64,000 nucleotides of DNA, from contig NZ_JAHBAG010000001.1 in the NCBI RefSeq assembly GCF_020510445.1, positions 720,501 through 784,500 of the forward strand, in the 5' to 3' direction. Positions 43,481 through 52,784 of this stretch are shown here, one piece after another (within the stretch, counting starts at the first letter, position 1; each line of letters begins with the position of its first letter). The DNA comes from Hydrogenophaga taeniospiralis (GTDB taxonomy: Bacteria; Pseudomonadota; Gammaproteobacteria; Burkholderiales; Burkholderiaceae_C). The notes beneath the pieces were generated by a model. It was not told the origin of the DNA. It saw nothing but the letters and a program-made list of their open reading frames with translations, and ran no database searches. Made by a program: the position numbers and the translations under genes.

Positions 43481-44416
43481 ATGAGCGATGCACCCACCCC
43501 AACCCCGACCCGGCTGGCGCGCCTGGGCCTGCTGGTGCGCATGACGCGCCCGGCTTTCCTGCTGCTCACGGTGGTGGCCTGTGCCCTGGGCACGGCCACG
43601 GCGGCGGCCTGCGGTTGCGGGTTCGACGCGCCGCTGGCGCTGGGTGCCACCGCGCTGGCGGTGCTGGCCCACGCCGCCGGCAACGTGCTCAACGACCTGC
43701 ACGACGCGCGCAACGGCGCGGACGCGGCCAACACCCAGGGCATCTTTCCCTTCACCGGCGGCTCGCGGCTGATCCAGAGCGGCGTGGTGAGCGAAACCGA
43801 AACCGCCGATCTGGCCAAGGCCCTGCTGCTGTTTCTGGTACCGGCCGGCCTGCTGCTGGCGGTGAAGGCCGGGGGCGGGGTCTTGCTGCTGGGCATGGCC
43901 GGTCTGCTGCTGGCCTGGGCCTACTCCGCGCCGCCGCTCAAGCTGATGTCGCGCGGGCTGGGTGAGCTCACGGTGGCGCTGACCTGGTTTCTGGTCGTGG
44001 TCGGCGCCGACTACGTGCAGCGGCGCCAGTTCTTCGTGATCCCGGCCAGCGCGGCCGCGGGGTTTGCGCTGATGGTGGCCGCGCTGCTGGTGATCAACGG
44101 CATCCCCGACGCGGCGGCCGATGCCCAGGTGGGCAAACGCACCCTGGTGGTGCGGCTCGGGCCGTTGGGCGCCAGTGCCCTCTACGGGGGTCTGGTGCTG
44201 GGCGCCCACCTGTGGCTGGTGCTCAGTGTCTGGCTGCTGATCCCGCCCACCCAGGCGCTCTGGGGCCTGGTGTCGCTGCCTTTTTCGCTGGCGGCGCTGG
44301 CCTGGCTGCTGTGGCACGCCCGGCAGCCCCAGCGGCTGAAGCCGGCGCTCGCGCTCACCGTGGCGGCCACGCTGCTGCACGGCCTGGGCATGACCTGGGG
44401 CTTTGGCTTGAGATAA
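43481..44416 (+). CDS. UbiA family prenyltransferase
   Basis: The 311-aa membrane protein has about eight helices. The first Asp-rich motif NVLNDLHDARNGADAAN and the second INGIPDAAADAQVGKRTL bind Mg-prenyl diphosphate. It resembles MenA/1,4-dihydroxy-2-naphthoate-type enzymes more than UbiA, but the acceptor is uncertain. The start ATG 43481 (MSDAPTPTP) fits; a longer frame from 43379 lacks support. Length and context do not identify the pathway. Confidence 0.85.
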   Translation: MSDAPTPTPTRLARLGLLVRMTRPAFLLLTVVACALGTATAAACGCGFDAPLALGATALAVLAHAAGNVLNDLHDARNGADAANTQGIFPFTGGSRLIQSGVVSETETADLAKALLLFLVPAGLLLAVKAGGGVLLLGMAGLLLAWAYSAPPLKLMSRGLGELTVALTWFLVVVGADYVQRRQFFVIPASAAAGFALMVAALLVINGIPDAAADAQVGKRTLVVRLGPLGASALYGGLVLGAHLWLVLSVWLLIPPTQALWGLVSLPFSLAALAWLLWHARQPQRLKPALALTVAATLLHGLGMTWGFGLR

Positions 44417-44500
44417 CCCCCCGCCGCGCTGCGCGCGACCCCCCAGGGGGCAACGCCTGCGGCCTGGCAGAGCCAGTTCCGCGGCGTTCTGGGCTGGGGT
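44416..44500. repeat. Comamonadaceae-type GC-rich palindromic repeat, copy 2
   Basis: CCCCCCGCCGCGCTGCGCGC and CCCCCCAGGGGG match copies 1, 3 and 4. It follows the prenyltransferase stop directly. Confidence 0.6.
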
Positions 44501-44618
44501 ACCCGCGCTCCGGAGAAGGTTCACGTCGGTCGCGCTGAGCCTGTCCTTTTCAAGGGGCGATGCGAGTGGCCCGGCGGTGCCCTGGGTTGCGCCGCCTGCC
44601 CAAGCTCAAGGTTAGTAA

Positions 44619-44835
44619 CAACCCTGTGGATATTTTTATAACAAGCCATATGTTATCCACAGAATCCGTGGAAAACGCCAGGTTGTCCCCGTTTCGGGAT
44701 TTGTGCAGCGGGGCGGTTTGCACACGCTTGTACGGTCATCAAGTCTTTGTCGCGCTAGGAAAAACCTGCCTTGTCCACAGAAAACAGGGCCTTCTACTAC
44801 TGCTACTAATTTAAATAATTGGAAATAAGAGATAA
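44619..44835 (+). repeat. origin-like module, copy A (DnaA boxes, DnaA-trio, AT-rich tract)
   Basis: Ordered signals: a reverse box TGTGGATAT (44625-44633), a perfect DnaA box TTATCCACA (44653-44661), GTTTGCACA (44716-44724) and TTGTCCACA (44771-44779). After a short GC spacer comes a DnaA-trio run TCTACTACTGCTACTAAT (44793-44810) and then AT-rich DNA (44808-44835). This order, box then GC cluster then trio then AT tract, is the basal unwinding system described for bacterial oriC. Copy B repeats it at a constant 586-bp offset. Confidence 0.75.
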
Positions 44836-45204
44836 GAGAACAGCCGCAGAAACCGGACTCCCCCTCGTTTTGGAAACCTGAGATGTCGGCTCGACCGAGC
44901 CATGGCCTCACGGTCATCGGCCAAGGTGGTTTTCCTGGGGGTTGCGGATGTTTCGGTCGCAATCAGGGTCGTCAACGGATTCCGGAAGCTGTTTCCGTGG
45001 TCCAAACGGACCGGGCCAGCGGCTGGAAGCCTCCAGGCGGTCTTCCCGGGTTCTCTGTGGGGGTGGGGGCCTTCTTTGGACCTGCCGGCCGTCCTGACCA
45101 TGGCCCAAGAGGTTCGGCCCTGTGCTGGCCGCAGAGCGCGGCAGCCGGGTGCTTAAGGTCGACGGTGGGGCACCTCGGACAGGCCTTCGCCCGGAGCTTG
45201 ATCA

Positions 45205-45421
45205 CAACCCTGTGATTAACTTTTGAACAAGCCTTGTGTTGTCCACAGAAGAGGTGCCGCAAGCCGGGTTGTCCCCGTTTCGGGATTTGGGCAGCGGGGC
45301 GGTTTGCACACGCTTGTACGGTCGCCAAGTGCTTGTCGCGCTATGGGAAAAGCGCCTTGTCCACAGAAAACGAGCCCTTCTACTACTGCTACTAATTTGA
45401 ATTAAAGAAGATAGAGAGATA
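45205..45421 (+). repeat. origin-like module, copy B
   Basis: Gap-free counterpart of copy A, 586 bp to the right. It has TGTGATTAA (45211-45219), TTGTCCACA (45239-45247), GTTTGCACA (45302-45310), TTGTCCACA (45357-45365), the trio TCTACTACTGCTACTAAT (45379-45396) and an AT-rich run. The only perfect E. coli-type box, in copy A, is TTGTCCACA here. The spacer between copies (44836-45204) contains no box or gene that I can see. Confidence 0.75.
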
Positions 45422-45430
45422 GCAAGGGAC

Positions 45431-45457
45431 AAAGAAAAACCGCCCGGGTGGGCGGTT
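45431..45457 (-). terminator. rho-independent terminator
   Basis: Minus strand: CCGCCC-ACCC-GGGCGG followed by TTTTTCTTTG. It lies 42 bp after the stop of the acyl-CoA-synthetase-like gene and keeps its transcription out of the origin-like region. Confidence 0.85.
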
Positions 45458-45498
45458 GCAAGGCTGGGTTCCGGCGCGGTCACCCGGCCGGCCGGGCT

Positions 45499-48177
45499 TC
45501 ACAGGCTGTGCGTGACCAGTTTGAAGTCGGCGTCTTCGGGGAAGGTCTTGACCGTGAAGCCCAGGCCCTTCATGAGTTTGAGCATGCCGGGGTTGTTGGC
45601 CAGCACCAGGCCCTCGATCTCGGCCAGGCCCTTGTCGCGGGCTTCTTCCATGATGCTCAACATCAGGCGCGAGCCCAGGCCTTTGCCGTTGAAGTCGTCG
45701 GCCACCACCAGCGAGAACTCGCAGCTCGATTTGTCGGGGTTGGTGATGTAGCGCGACACACCGACGACGCGCTCGGTTTCCACGGTTTCGCCTTCGGCGT
45801 CGGTCTGGCGGCTGCGGTGGATGGCCACCAGCGCCATTTCGCGGTCGTAGTCGATCAGGGTCAGGCGCGAGAGCATGGAGGCGGGCAGTTCCTTGAGCGA
45901 GGACACGAAGCGGAAATAGCGGCTCTCGGGCGACAGGTTCTGCACCAGGTCCTGCAGCATCTGGGCGTCGTCGGGGTGGATCGGGCGGATGGTGTATTCG
46001 CCACCGCCGCGCAGCGGCCAGATCTGCTCGTAGCGCGCCGGGTAGGGCAGGATGGCCAGGTGGGCGTAGTTGCGCGCCGTGGCCGGCGCGCTGTCGATCA
46101 CGATGCGCGCATCCACCGCCACCGCACCCGATTCGTCCACGATGATGGGGTTGATGTCCATCTCGCGCAGCTGGGGCAGTTCGCAGACCATTTCCGAGAC
46201 GCGCAGCAGCACGTGTTCCAGCGCGTCCATGTCCACCGCGCTGGCGCCGCGCCACTCGCCCAGGGTTTCGGCCACGCGCGAGCGGTCGATCAGGCGGCGC
46301 GCCAGGAACTGGTTGAGCGGGGGCAGCTCCATGGCACGGTCGTTGATGAGCTCGATCATGGTGCCGCCGGCGCCAAACGCGATCACCGGGCCGAAGGGAT
46401 CGTCGGTGACCAGACCCACGTTGAGTTCGCGCCCGCGCTTGTTGCGCGCCATCTTCTGGATCGTCACGCCGTTGATGCGGGCGCCGGGCTGCACCTTGGC
46501 CACGGCCTGGATCATGGTGTTGTAGATGTCGCGCACGCCGACGGCGTTCATGACGTTGAGCGCCACGCCGTTGACGTCGCTCTTGTGGCTGATGTCGGGC
46601 GAGTCGATCTTGAGCGCCACCGGGTAGCCCAGCTGGGTGGCGATCATCATGGCCTCGTTGGCGCTGCGCGCCAGGATGGTCTGGGTGACCGGGATGTGGA
46701 AGGCCGAGAGCAGGGCCTTGGACTCCATTTCGGTGAGCACCTTGCGCCGTTCGGTGAGCACGTTTTCGATCAGCAGGCGCGCGCCCTCGATGTCGGGCTT
46801 GGCCAGGGCGGACAGGGGCGGCGGGGTCTGCTGCAGCAGTTGCTGGTTCTGGTAGAAGCTGGCGATGTTGCCGAAGGCGCCCACGGCGGCCTCGGGCGTG
46901 CGAAAGCTGGGGATGGCGGCGTTGGCCAGCACCTCGCGCGCGGCGGCCACCGACGCGCTGCCCATCCAGCAGCACAGCAGCGGCTTGCCCAGGCGTTTTT
47001 TCAGCTCGGCCATGGCCTGGGCCACCGCTGTGGGGTCGATGCCGGCCTTGGGCGAATGCACCACCAGGATGCCGTCCACCGTCTTTTCGTGGCCGGCGGC
47101 GTCGATCGCGGCGCGGTAGTGCTCCGCGTTGGCCTCTTCCGACAGGTCGATCAGGTCGCTGAGCGAGGCCAGCGGGGGCAGCTGGGGCTTGAGGGCGTGG
47201 GCGGTTTCGGGGGAAAGCTTGCCCAGCTCCAGCTGGATTTCGTTGGCCCAGTCGGCGGCGAGCACACCGGGGCCGCCGCCGTTGGTGACGATGGCCAGGC
47301 GTTTGCCCACCGGGCGGTAGCGCGAGGCCAGGCACTTGGAGGCCGAAAACAGCTCGACGAAGGAACGCACGCGCACCGCGCCGGCGCGGCGCAGGGCGGC
47401 GTCGAACACGTCGTCGGCGCCGACGATGGCGCCGCTGTGGGTCTGCGCGGCCAGGTTGCCGGCGGGTTTGCGGCCGGCCTTGAGCACGATCACCGGTTTG
47501 GCGTTGGCGGCGGCGCGCAGCGCGCTCATGAAACGGCGGGCGCTGGAGATGCCTTCCAGATAGACGACGATGCTGTGCGTTTGGGCGTCGGAGGCGAGAA
47601 AATCGAGCACCTGGGCGATGTCCACCGAGGTGTTGGGGCCGAGCGAGACCACGGTGGAGAAGCCCACCGCATTTTCGGTGGCCCAGTCGAGGATGGAGGC
47701 GGTGAGCGCACCGGACTGCGACACCAGGGCCAGCGGCCCGGGCGCGGCCAGCGGCCCGGCCACGCTGGCGTTGAGCAGGCAGCGCGTGCGCTGCAGGCCC
47801 AGGCTGTTGGGCCCGAGCAGGTGCATGCCGTGGCGGCGCGCCACGCGGTGCATTTCAGCGGCCTCCAGGGCCGGCGTGCCACTGCCGATGACCAGCGCGG
47901 CACGGCACTTGATGCGCCCGGCCACCTCCAGCGCGGCGATGGCCTCCAGCGGTGGCAGGGCGATGATGGCCAGGTCGGCGCGGGTCTGCGCCAGATCGGC
48001 CAGGGTGCCGGTGGTGTGGATGTCCAGGAACACCAGCGTGCCCTTGAAGCGCTGCGCGCGCAGCGCGCCCAGCAGCCCCCGGGCTTGCGGGGTCTGGGTC
48101 TCGGGCTCGTCGGACTTGCCCGCGAACACCGCGATGGTGTCGGGCTGGAACAGGGGGGTGAGGTAGTGTTTGTCCAT
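45499..48177 (-). CDS. bifunctional acyl-CoA synthetase (NDP-forming)-like / GNAT acetyltransferase
   Basis: The 892-aa protein joins an ADP-forming acyl-CoA synthetase-like part and a GNAT domain, as in Pat/PatZ (YfiQ) protein lysine acetyltransferases. Order: CoA-binding Rossmann (HGMHLLGPNSLGLQ), ligase-CoA part (LVSQSGALTASILDW, AIVTNGGGPGVLAADW), ATP-grasp part (YPVALKIDSPDISHKSDVNG, PVIAFGAGGTMIEL), then GNAT from about 720 (YTIRPIHPDDAQMLQDLV, DFNGKGLGSRLMLSIMEEA). It probably acetylates metabolic enzymes such as acetyl-CoA synthetase. The start ATG 48177 (MDKHYLTPLF) is preferred to 48201. Confidence 0.93.
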   Translation of the reverse strand: MDKHYLTPLFQPDTIAVFAGKSDEPETQTPQARGLLGALRAQRFKGTLVFLDIHTTGTLADLAQTRADLAIIALPPLEAIAALEVAGRIKCRAALVIGSGTPALEAAEMHRVARRHGMHLLGPNSLGLQRTRCLLNASVAGPLAAPGPLALVSQSGALTASILDWATENAVGFSTVVSLGPNTSVDIAQVLDFLASDAQTHSIVVYLEGISSARRFMSALRAAANAKPVIVLKAGRKPAGNLAAQTHSGAIVGADDVFDAALRRAGAVRVRSFVELFSASKCLASRYRPVGKRLAIVTNGGGPGVLAADWANEIQLELGKLSPETAHALKPQLPPLASLSDLIDLSEEANAEHYRAAIDAAGHEKTVDGILVVHSPKAGIDPTAVAQAMAELKKRLGKPLLCCWMGSASVAAAREVLANAAIPSFRTPEAAVGAFGNIASFYQNQQLLQQTPPPLSALAKPDIEGARLLIENVLTERRKVLTEMESKALLSAFHIPVTQTILARSANEAMMIATQLGYPVALKIDSPDISHKSDVNGVALNVMNAVGVRDIYNTMIQAVAKVQPGARINGVTIQKMARNKRGRELNVGLVTDDPFGPVIAFGAGGTMIELINDRAMELPPLNQFLARRLIDRSRVAETLGEWRGASAVDMDALEHVLLRVSEMVCELPQLREMDINPIIVDESGAVAVDARIVIDSAPATARNYAHLAILPYPARYEQIWPLRGGGEYTIRPIHPDDAQMLQDLVQNLSPESRYFRFVSSLKELPASMLSRLTLIDYDREMALVAIHRSRQTDAEGETVETERVVGVSRYITNPDKSSCEFSLVVADDFNGKGLGSRLMLSIMEEARDKGLAEIEGLVLANNPGMLKLMKGLGFTVKTFPEDADFKLVTHSL

Positions 48178-48363
48178 GGGGCTCTCGCGCCGGTGGTGCA
48201 CGCGCCCTTGGGTCCTCAGGTGACCCGGGCGCCGGGCTGGGGCAATGGGGGGTCGTTCTGGCTGGAGATCATGCGCCCCGCGCGAAGGTTTCGTGCAGCG
48301 GGGAGTGGGGGACTGGGGTTTTCAGGTGCGCGGCGCGGATGGGGGCAAGCGGTGTCCGGGTGC

Positions 48364-49578
48364 TCAGGCCAGGCCGGTCAGGCTGGCGGCCATGGCGCGT
48401 TTGAACGGGGTGAAACGCTCACCGAGGCCCACCATGGCGTGGCGCAGCCAGCGCGCGGGCGTCTGTTCGCGGGTGTAGAGCGTGGCCACCGCGTGCGTGG
48501 CCAGGTACAGGCCGCGGCTGGCGCGCTGGTGGGTCTGCTGGTAGCGCTCGAGCAGGGCGGGCGAGGCGATGTCCTGGCCCTGCTGGTGCGCGGCGATCAG
48601 GGCGCTGGACAGGGTGTCGATGCTGCGCAGGCCGAGGTTGAAACCGTGCGCGGTGACCGGGTGCATGCCCACGGCGGCGTCGCCCACGGCGGCGAAACGC
48701 TGCGCCACCAGGCGGCGCGCCCACACGCCCACCAGCGGGTAGGCGTGGCGCGTGCTGGCCAGCCGCATGGCGCCGAGCTGCTGGCCGAAGCGCCGCGTCA
48801 TGGCCTGGCCGAAGGCCGTTTCGTCCAGCTCCAGCAGGGGCTGCAATTCGTGGCTGGCCAGGGTCAGCACCACCGAGGAGCGGTGCTGACCGGTCCGGGG
48901 GCAGGGGTTCATGGGCAGCAGCGCCAGCGTCTGGCCGTGGTCGAACCACTCCCAGGCGGTGGCGTGGTGGGGCTGCTCGTGCGTCATGTTGCAGACCAGC
49001 ATGGTGCGACCGTAGTCGTGCATGTCGGCCGGGATGCCCATGGCGCGGCGGGTGCTGGAGTGGCGGCTGTCGGCGGCCACGGCGAGCCGGGCGCTGAGCG
49101 TCTGGCCGCTGCCGAGGGTGACCTGGGCGGCGCGCGCGTCGGTGTGGATGCGCACGACCTGTTCGCAGCAGCGCAGCTCGGGTGGCTGGCCGTCGCCGGC
49201 GCCGTCGGCCAGCGCGGCGGCGAAGGCGGCGCGGCGGATGTGGTGGTTGGCCACCAGGTGGCCGAGCTCGGAGCGTGGGCTCAGGCGGTGGCTGATCAAC
49301 ATGCGCGCCTGGTTCGGGCCACAGCCGCCGTTGAGCACCAGGGCGTCCTTGAGCGGCGCGACGTGGGCCTCGCCCAGCAGCGGCCAGATGCCGAGCTGTC
49401 GCAGCAGCTCGGCGCTGTGCTGGGTCAGGGCGATTTCCCGGCCGTCGAAAGCGGGGTCCTGCAGCGACTCGCGGGGCTGCTGTTCGATGAGGCAGCTGCG
49501 CAGACCGCTGCCGCGCAGCGCACGCGCCAGGCACAGGCCGGCGGGGCCCGCGCCGATGATGATGAGGTCGAAGTCCAT
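48364..49578 (-). CDS. ubiM: FAD-dependent ubiquinone hydroxylase UbiM-type
   Basis: The 404-aa flavoprotein monooxygenase has IIIGAGPAGLCLARALRG (FAD dinucleotide loop), the middle D-G motif LAVAADSRHSSTRRAMG, and the second FAD motif FAAVGDAAVGMHPVTAHGFN. It resembles UbiH/UbiF-type enzymes; the C-terminal pattern and taxon suggest UbiM, the 5-demethoxyubiquinol hydroxylase of many betaproteobacteria. The exact hydroxylation position is not proven by sequence. The start ATG 49578 begins the FAD fold. Confidence 0.85.
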   Translation of the reverse strand: MDFDLIIIGAGPAGLCLARALRGSGLRSCLIEQQPRESLQDPAFDGREIALTQHSAELLRQLGIWPLLGEAHVAPLKDALVLNGGCGPNQARMLISHRLSPRSELGHLVANHHIRRAAFAAALADGAGDGQPPELRCCEQVVRIHTDARAAQVTLGSGQTLSARLAVAADSRHSSTRRAMGIPADMHDYGRTMLVCNMTHEQPHHATAWEWFDHGQTLALLPMNPCPRTGQHRSSVVLTLASHELQPLLELDETAFGQAMTRRFGQQLGAMRLASTRHAYPLVGVWARRLVAQRFAAVGDAAVGMHPVTAHGFNLGLRSIDTLSSALIAAHQQGQDIASPALLERYQQTHQRASRGLYLATHAVATLYTREQTPARWLRHAMVGLGERFTPFKRAMAASLTGLA

Positions 49579-49634
49579 GGCGGGGCAGCTTATCGGCTGG
49601 CCGCGCGGTGCGGATTGACTCAGGTCAAGTGAAA

Positions 49635-49656
49635 CAGCCCCGGCGTGCCGGGGCTG
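49635..49656. terminator. bidirectional hairpin terminator
   Basis: CAGCCCCGG-CGTG-CCGGGGCTG is a perfect 9-bp stem between the ubiM start side and the end of the Spy-like gene. T-runs are short, so efficiency is uncertain. Confidence 0.55.
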
Positions 49657-49683
49657 TGGTGGCAACGGGGCGCGCGAAGGCGA

Positions 49684-50271
49684 TCAGCTGCGCGGTTGTG
49701 CCGGGCTGTCGCAGCCCATGCCCCCACCGTGGCGGCCCATGCCGCGCTCACCCTTCATGCCGGCGTGGCGAAAGCCGCCATGGGCCTGGGCGTCGAACAC
49801 CTTTTGCTGCTCGGGCGTGAGGGCCGCGTAGAAGCTCTTGGTGGCGTCGATGCGCTTGGCCATCTGCGCGTCGCGTTCGGCCCTGAGCGCCTGCATCTTG
49901 TCCAGGCGCTGCGGCGTGGTCAGCTTGGACCAGTCTTCACGCGCGCCGGCCATGGGCCCCCGGGGCTCGGGGGCGGTGCGCGCCACGAAGGCGCTCCAGG
50001 CGGCTTCCTGCTCCGGGCTGAGCTTGAGTTCGGCCTTGAGCTGGGCCTGGCGCTCGGCCATGCGTTTGTGCATGCGCTCCATGCGCTGGGCGTGGCGCTG
50101 GTCGGCTTGTTGTGCGTCGGGGGTGCCGGCTTCGACGCGCTGCGCCATGTGCTGGGCACGCATGTCGCTGGGCACGCCAGCCGCGCCCTGGGCGATGGCG
50201 GTGGCCGAGATGCCGACAAAGGCGGTGGCGAGGGCGGCGGCGATGAGGGCGCGTTTCGGGGACAGTTTCAT
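49684..50271 (-). CDS. Spy/CpxP-like periplasmic protein (LTxxQ motif)
   Basis: The 195-aa precursor has a signal peptide (ALIAAALATAFVGISATAIA). The mature part is helical, rich in Gln, Arg, Ala and Met, with two LTxxQ-type motifs: LTTPQRLDKMQAL and LTPEQQKVFDAQ, and a related LSPEQEAAWSAF. The C-terminus is Gly/His/Met-rich (HGGFRHAGMKGERGMGRHGG), possibly metal-binding. Spy and CpxP are envelope chaperones induced by stress. The start ATG 50271 has AGGAG upstream. Confidence 0.85.
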   Translation of the reverse strand: MKLSPKRALIAAALATAFVGISATAIAQGAAGVPSDMRAQHMAQRVEAGTPDAQQADQRHAQRMERMHKRMAERQAQLKAELKLSPEQEAAWSAFVARTAPEPRGPMAGAREDWSKLTTPQRLDKMQALRAERDAQMAKRIDATKSFYAALTPEQQKVFDAQAHGGFRHAGMKGERGMGRHGGGMGCDSPAQPRS

Positions 50272-50421
50272 GATCACTCCTGGAGACGTTGATGGACCTG
50301 GGCTTCCACAAGCGAGGGTTGCCGTGGAGTGATGCCAGTGTGGTCGCCGCGTGTTTCTGCCTTGTGCGGCTGTGCTGCCGCTCTGTAAAGATTTGTTCCG
50401 TTTCCCTTGGGAAAAATATGT

Positions 50422-50455
50422 GTTTACTTTTCTACAAAAATGAAGAATAGTAAAC
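50422..50455. promoter_or_regulatory. inverted repeat before chrB, candidate ChrB operator
   Basis: GTTTACT (50422-50428) and AGTAAAC (50449-50455) are perfect complements separated by 20 AT-rich bases containing TTCTAC...GAAGAA. The site ends 3 bp before the chrB start codon, in a strongly AT-rich stretch. Chromate operons are known to be repressed by ChrB at such upstream sites. Confidence 0.55.
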
Positions 50456-50458
50456 ATC

Positions 50459-51397
50459 ATGTTTTGGATATCCCTCATCACCAGCCTACCCACCGAGAAC
50501 ACCACCGTGCGCATGCGGGCCTGGCGGGCGCTCAAGGCCTCGGGCGCGGCGGTGCTGCGCGACGGTGTGTATGTGCTGCCCGAAACCGGGACCTGCCGCG
50601 CCACGCTCGACGGCCTGGCGGCCGATGTGCGCGACGCCGGCGGGACCGCCCTGGTGCTGCGCATGGAGGAACCGCCGCAGGCGAATTTCCGGGGTCTGTT
50701 CGACCGCAGCGTGGACTACGCCGCCCTGCTCGCCGAGGTGGCCCGGGTGCGCCAGGCGCTGGGCGTGGACAAGCCGCTCGATGCGCTCAAGCAGGCACGC
50801 AAGCTGCGCAAGGCCCTGGGGAGCCTGGGCGAGATCGACTTTTTCCCCGGCGAGGCCCGCCGCCAGGCCGAGGCCGCCGTGGTGGAGCTGGAGCTGGCCT
50901 GCGCCCGCGCGGCGGCCCCCGACGAGCCGCGGGCCGTCGAAGGCCCCATTGCCCGCCTGGCGCTGGCCGACCACCAGGGCCGCAGCTGGGCCACCCGGCA
51001 ACGGCCCTGGGTGGACCGGCTGGCCAGCGCCTGGCTGATCCAGCGCTTCATCGACCGGCAGGCCCGCCTGCACTGGCTGGCCGACCCGCGCGACTGCCCC
51101 GCCGATGCGCTGGGCTTCGACTTCGACGGCGCCCGGTTCAGCCACGTCGGCGCCCGCGTCACGTTCGAGGTGCTGCTGGCCAGCTTCGGGCTGGAGCAGC
51201 CGGCGCTGGTGCGCCTGGGCCAGCTGGTGCATTTCCTCGACGTCGGCGGCGTGCAGCCGCCCGAGGCGGCGGGCGTGGAAAGCGTGCTGGCCGGGCTGCG
51301 CGACGCCATCACCGACGACGACCAATTGCTGGCCACGGCCCACGCCGTGTTCGACGGCCTGCTGGCCAGTTTCACCCCAGGCGACCCCCCACCATGA
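50459..51397 (+). CDS. chrB: chromate resistance regulator ChrB
   Basis: The 312-aa protein has the ChrB N-terminal wHTH-like part (TVRMRAWRALKASGAAVLRD, DGVYVLPE) and the C-terminal Chrome_Resist domain (RPWVDRLASAWLIQRFIDRQ, FDFDGARFSHVGARVTFEVL, VHFLDVGG). It is a chromate-responsive regulator of chrA in related bacteria. The stop overlaps the chrA start (ATGA). Confidence 0.93.
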   Translation: MFWISLITSLPTENTTVRMRAWRALKASGAAVLRDGVYVLPETGTCRATLDGLAADVRDAGGTALVLRMEEPPQANFRGLFDRSVDYAALLAEVARVRQALGVDKPLDALKQARKLRKALGSLGEIDFFPGEARRQAEAAVVELELACARAAAPDEPRAVEGPIARLALADHQGRSWATRQRPWVDRLASAWLIQRFIDRQARLHWLADPRDCPADALGFDFDGARFSHVGARVTFEVLLASFGLEQPALVRLGQLVHFLDVGGVQPPEAAGVESVLAGLRDAITDDDQLLATAHAVFDGLLASFTPGDPPP

Positions 51398-52755
51398 ACC
51401 CCACGCCCACCCCTACCGCCGAAGCCGGCCTGGCGCCCCCCGAGGCGGCCGGCTTCTGGCAGGCCTTTGCCTTCTGGCTCAAGCTCGGCTTCATCAGCTT
51501 CGGGGGGCCGGCCGGGCAGATCGCCGTGATGCACCAGGAGCTGGTGGAGCGCCGGCGCTGGATCTCGGAGCGGCGCTTTCTGCACGCATTGAACTACTGC
51601 ATGCTGCTGCCCGGCCCGGAGGCGCAGCAGCTGGCGACCTACATCGGCTGGATGCTGCACCGCACCTGGGGCGGCATCGTCGCCGGGGTGTTGTTCGTGC
51701 TGCCCTCGCTGTTCATCCTGATCGGTCTGTCGTGGGTCTACATCGCGTACGGCGATGTGCCCTGGGTGGCCGGGCTGTTCTACGGCATCAAGCCCGCGGT
51801 GACGGCGATCGTGTTGCAGGCGGCCTACCGCATCGGCTCGCGGGCGCTGAAAAACCGCTGGCTCTGGGGCATCGCGGCGGCCTCGCTGGTGGCGATCTTC
51901 GCGCTCAACGTGCCGTTTCCGGCCATCGTCGCGGCCGCCGCCCTGGTCGGCCACGTCGGGGGCCGGATGGCGCCCCGGCACTTCGCCACCGGTGGCGGCC
52001 ATGGGCAGAGCGGCGCCTCGTACGGCCCGGCGCTGATCGACGACCACACCCCGCCACCGGCGCACGCCCGGTTCCGCTGGAGTCGGCTGGCGGGGGTGGT
52101 GGTGGTGGGCGCGGTGCTCTGGGCCGTGCCCATGGCCCTGTTGACGGTGCTGCTGGGCTGGCAGCACACGTTCACCCAGATGGGCTGGTTCTTCACCAAG
52201 GCGGCGCTGCTCACCTTTGGCGGGGCCTACGCCGTGCTGCCCTACGTGGTCCAGGGCGCGGTGGGGCACTACGGCTGGCTCACGCCGGTGCAGATGATCG
52301 ATGGCCTGGCCCTGGGCGAGACCACGCCGGGCCCGCTGATCATGGTGGTGGCCTTCGTGGGCTTTGTCGGCGCCTACGTGAAGGCGGTCCTGGGCCCCGA
52401 GGCCCTGTTCCTGGCCGGCGCGCTGGCGGCGGCGCTGGTGACCTGGTTCACCTTCCTGCCGTCGTTCCTGTTCATCTTCGCGGGCGGGCCGCTGGTGGAG
52501 TCCACCCACGGCGACCTCAAGTTCACCGCGCCGCTGACGGCCATCACCGCCGCGGTGGTGGGCGTGATCGCGAACCTGACGCTGTTCTTCGGTTACCACG
52601 TGTTGTGGCCCCAGGGTTTCGCCGGGCCGTTCGACGCGGTCTCGGCCCTGATCGCGCTGGGCGCGGCGCTGGCGCTGCTGCGGTTCAAGCGCGGGGTGAT
52701 GGAGGTGATCGCGGCTTGCGCGGTGTTGGGCTTGTTGTGGCGCTTGTGGGGATGA
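51394..52755 (+). CDS. chrA: chromate efflux transporter ChrA (long-chain, two-domain)
   Basis: The 453-aa CHR-family protein has two homologous halves, each with the signature: FWLKLGFISFGGPAGQIAVM in the first and FFTKAALLTFGGAYAVLPYV in the second. LNYCMLLPGPEAQQLATYIG and GLALGETTPGPLIMVVAFVG are the matching motif pairs. About ten helices are visible. It exports chromate from the cytoplasm. Confidence 0.96.
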   Translation: MNPTPTPTAEAGLAPPEAAGFWQAFAFWLKLGFISFGGPAGQIAVMHQELVERRRWISERRFLHALNYCMLLPGPEAQQLATYIGWMLHRTWGGIVAGVLFVLPSLFILIGLSWVYIAYGDVPWVAGLFYGIKPAVTAIVLQAAYRIGSRALKNRWLWGIAAASLVAIFALNVPFPAIVAAAALVGHVGGRMAPRHFATGGGHGQSGASYGPALIDDHTPPPAHARFRWSRLAGVVVVGAVLWAVPMALLTVLLGWQHTFTQMGWFFTKAALLTFGGAYAVLPYVVQGAVGHYGWLTPVQMIDGLALGETTPGPLIMVVAFVGFVGAYVKAVLGPEALFLAGALAAALVTWFTFLPSFLFIFAGGPLVESTHGDLKFTAPLTAITAAVVGVIANLTLFFGYHVLWPQGFAGPFDAVSALIALGAALALLRFKRGVMEVIAACAVLGLLWRLWG

Positions 52756-52784
52756 GCGCGTCTGTCCGTTTCAAGGAGTGAACC

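Noticed and set aside
44619..45421. Transposon terminal repeats
   Set aside because: Copies are direct, not inverted, have no transposase between them, and contain ordered DnaA boxes and trio motifs.
45448..49632. 1394-codon plus-strand open frame across the acyl-CoA synthetase and ubiM genes
   Set aside because: It is a third-position shadow of two well-supported minus-strand genes in GC-rich DNA: His/Gly/Ala/Val-rich, no domain, no ribosome site.
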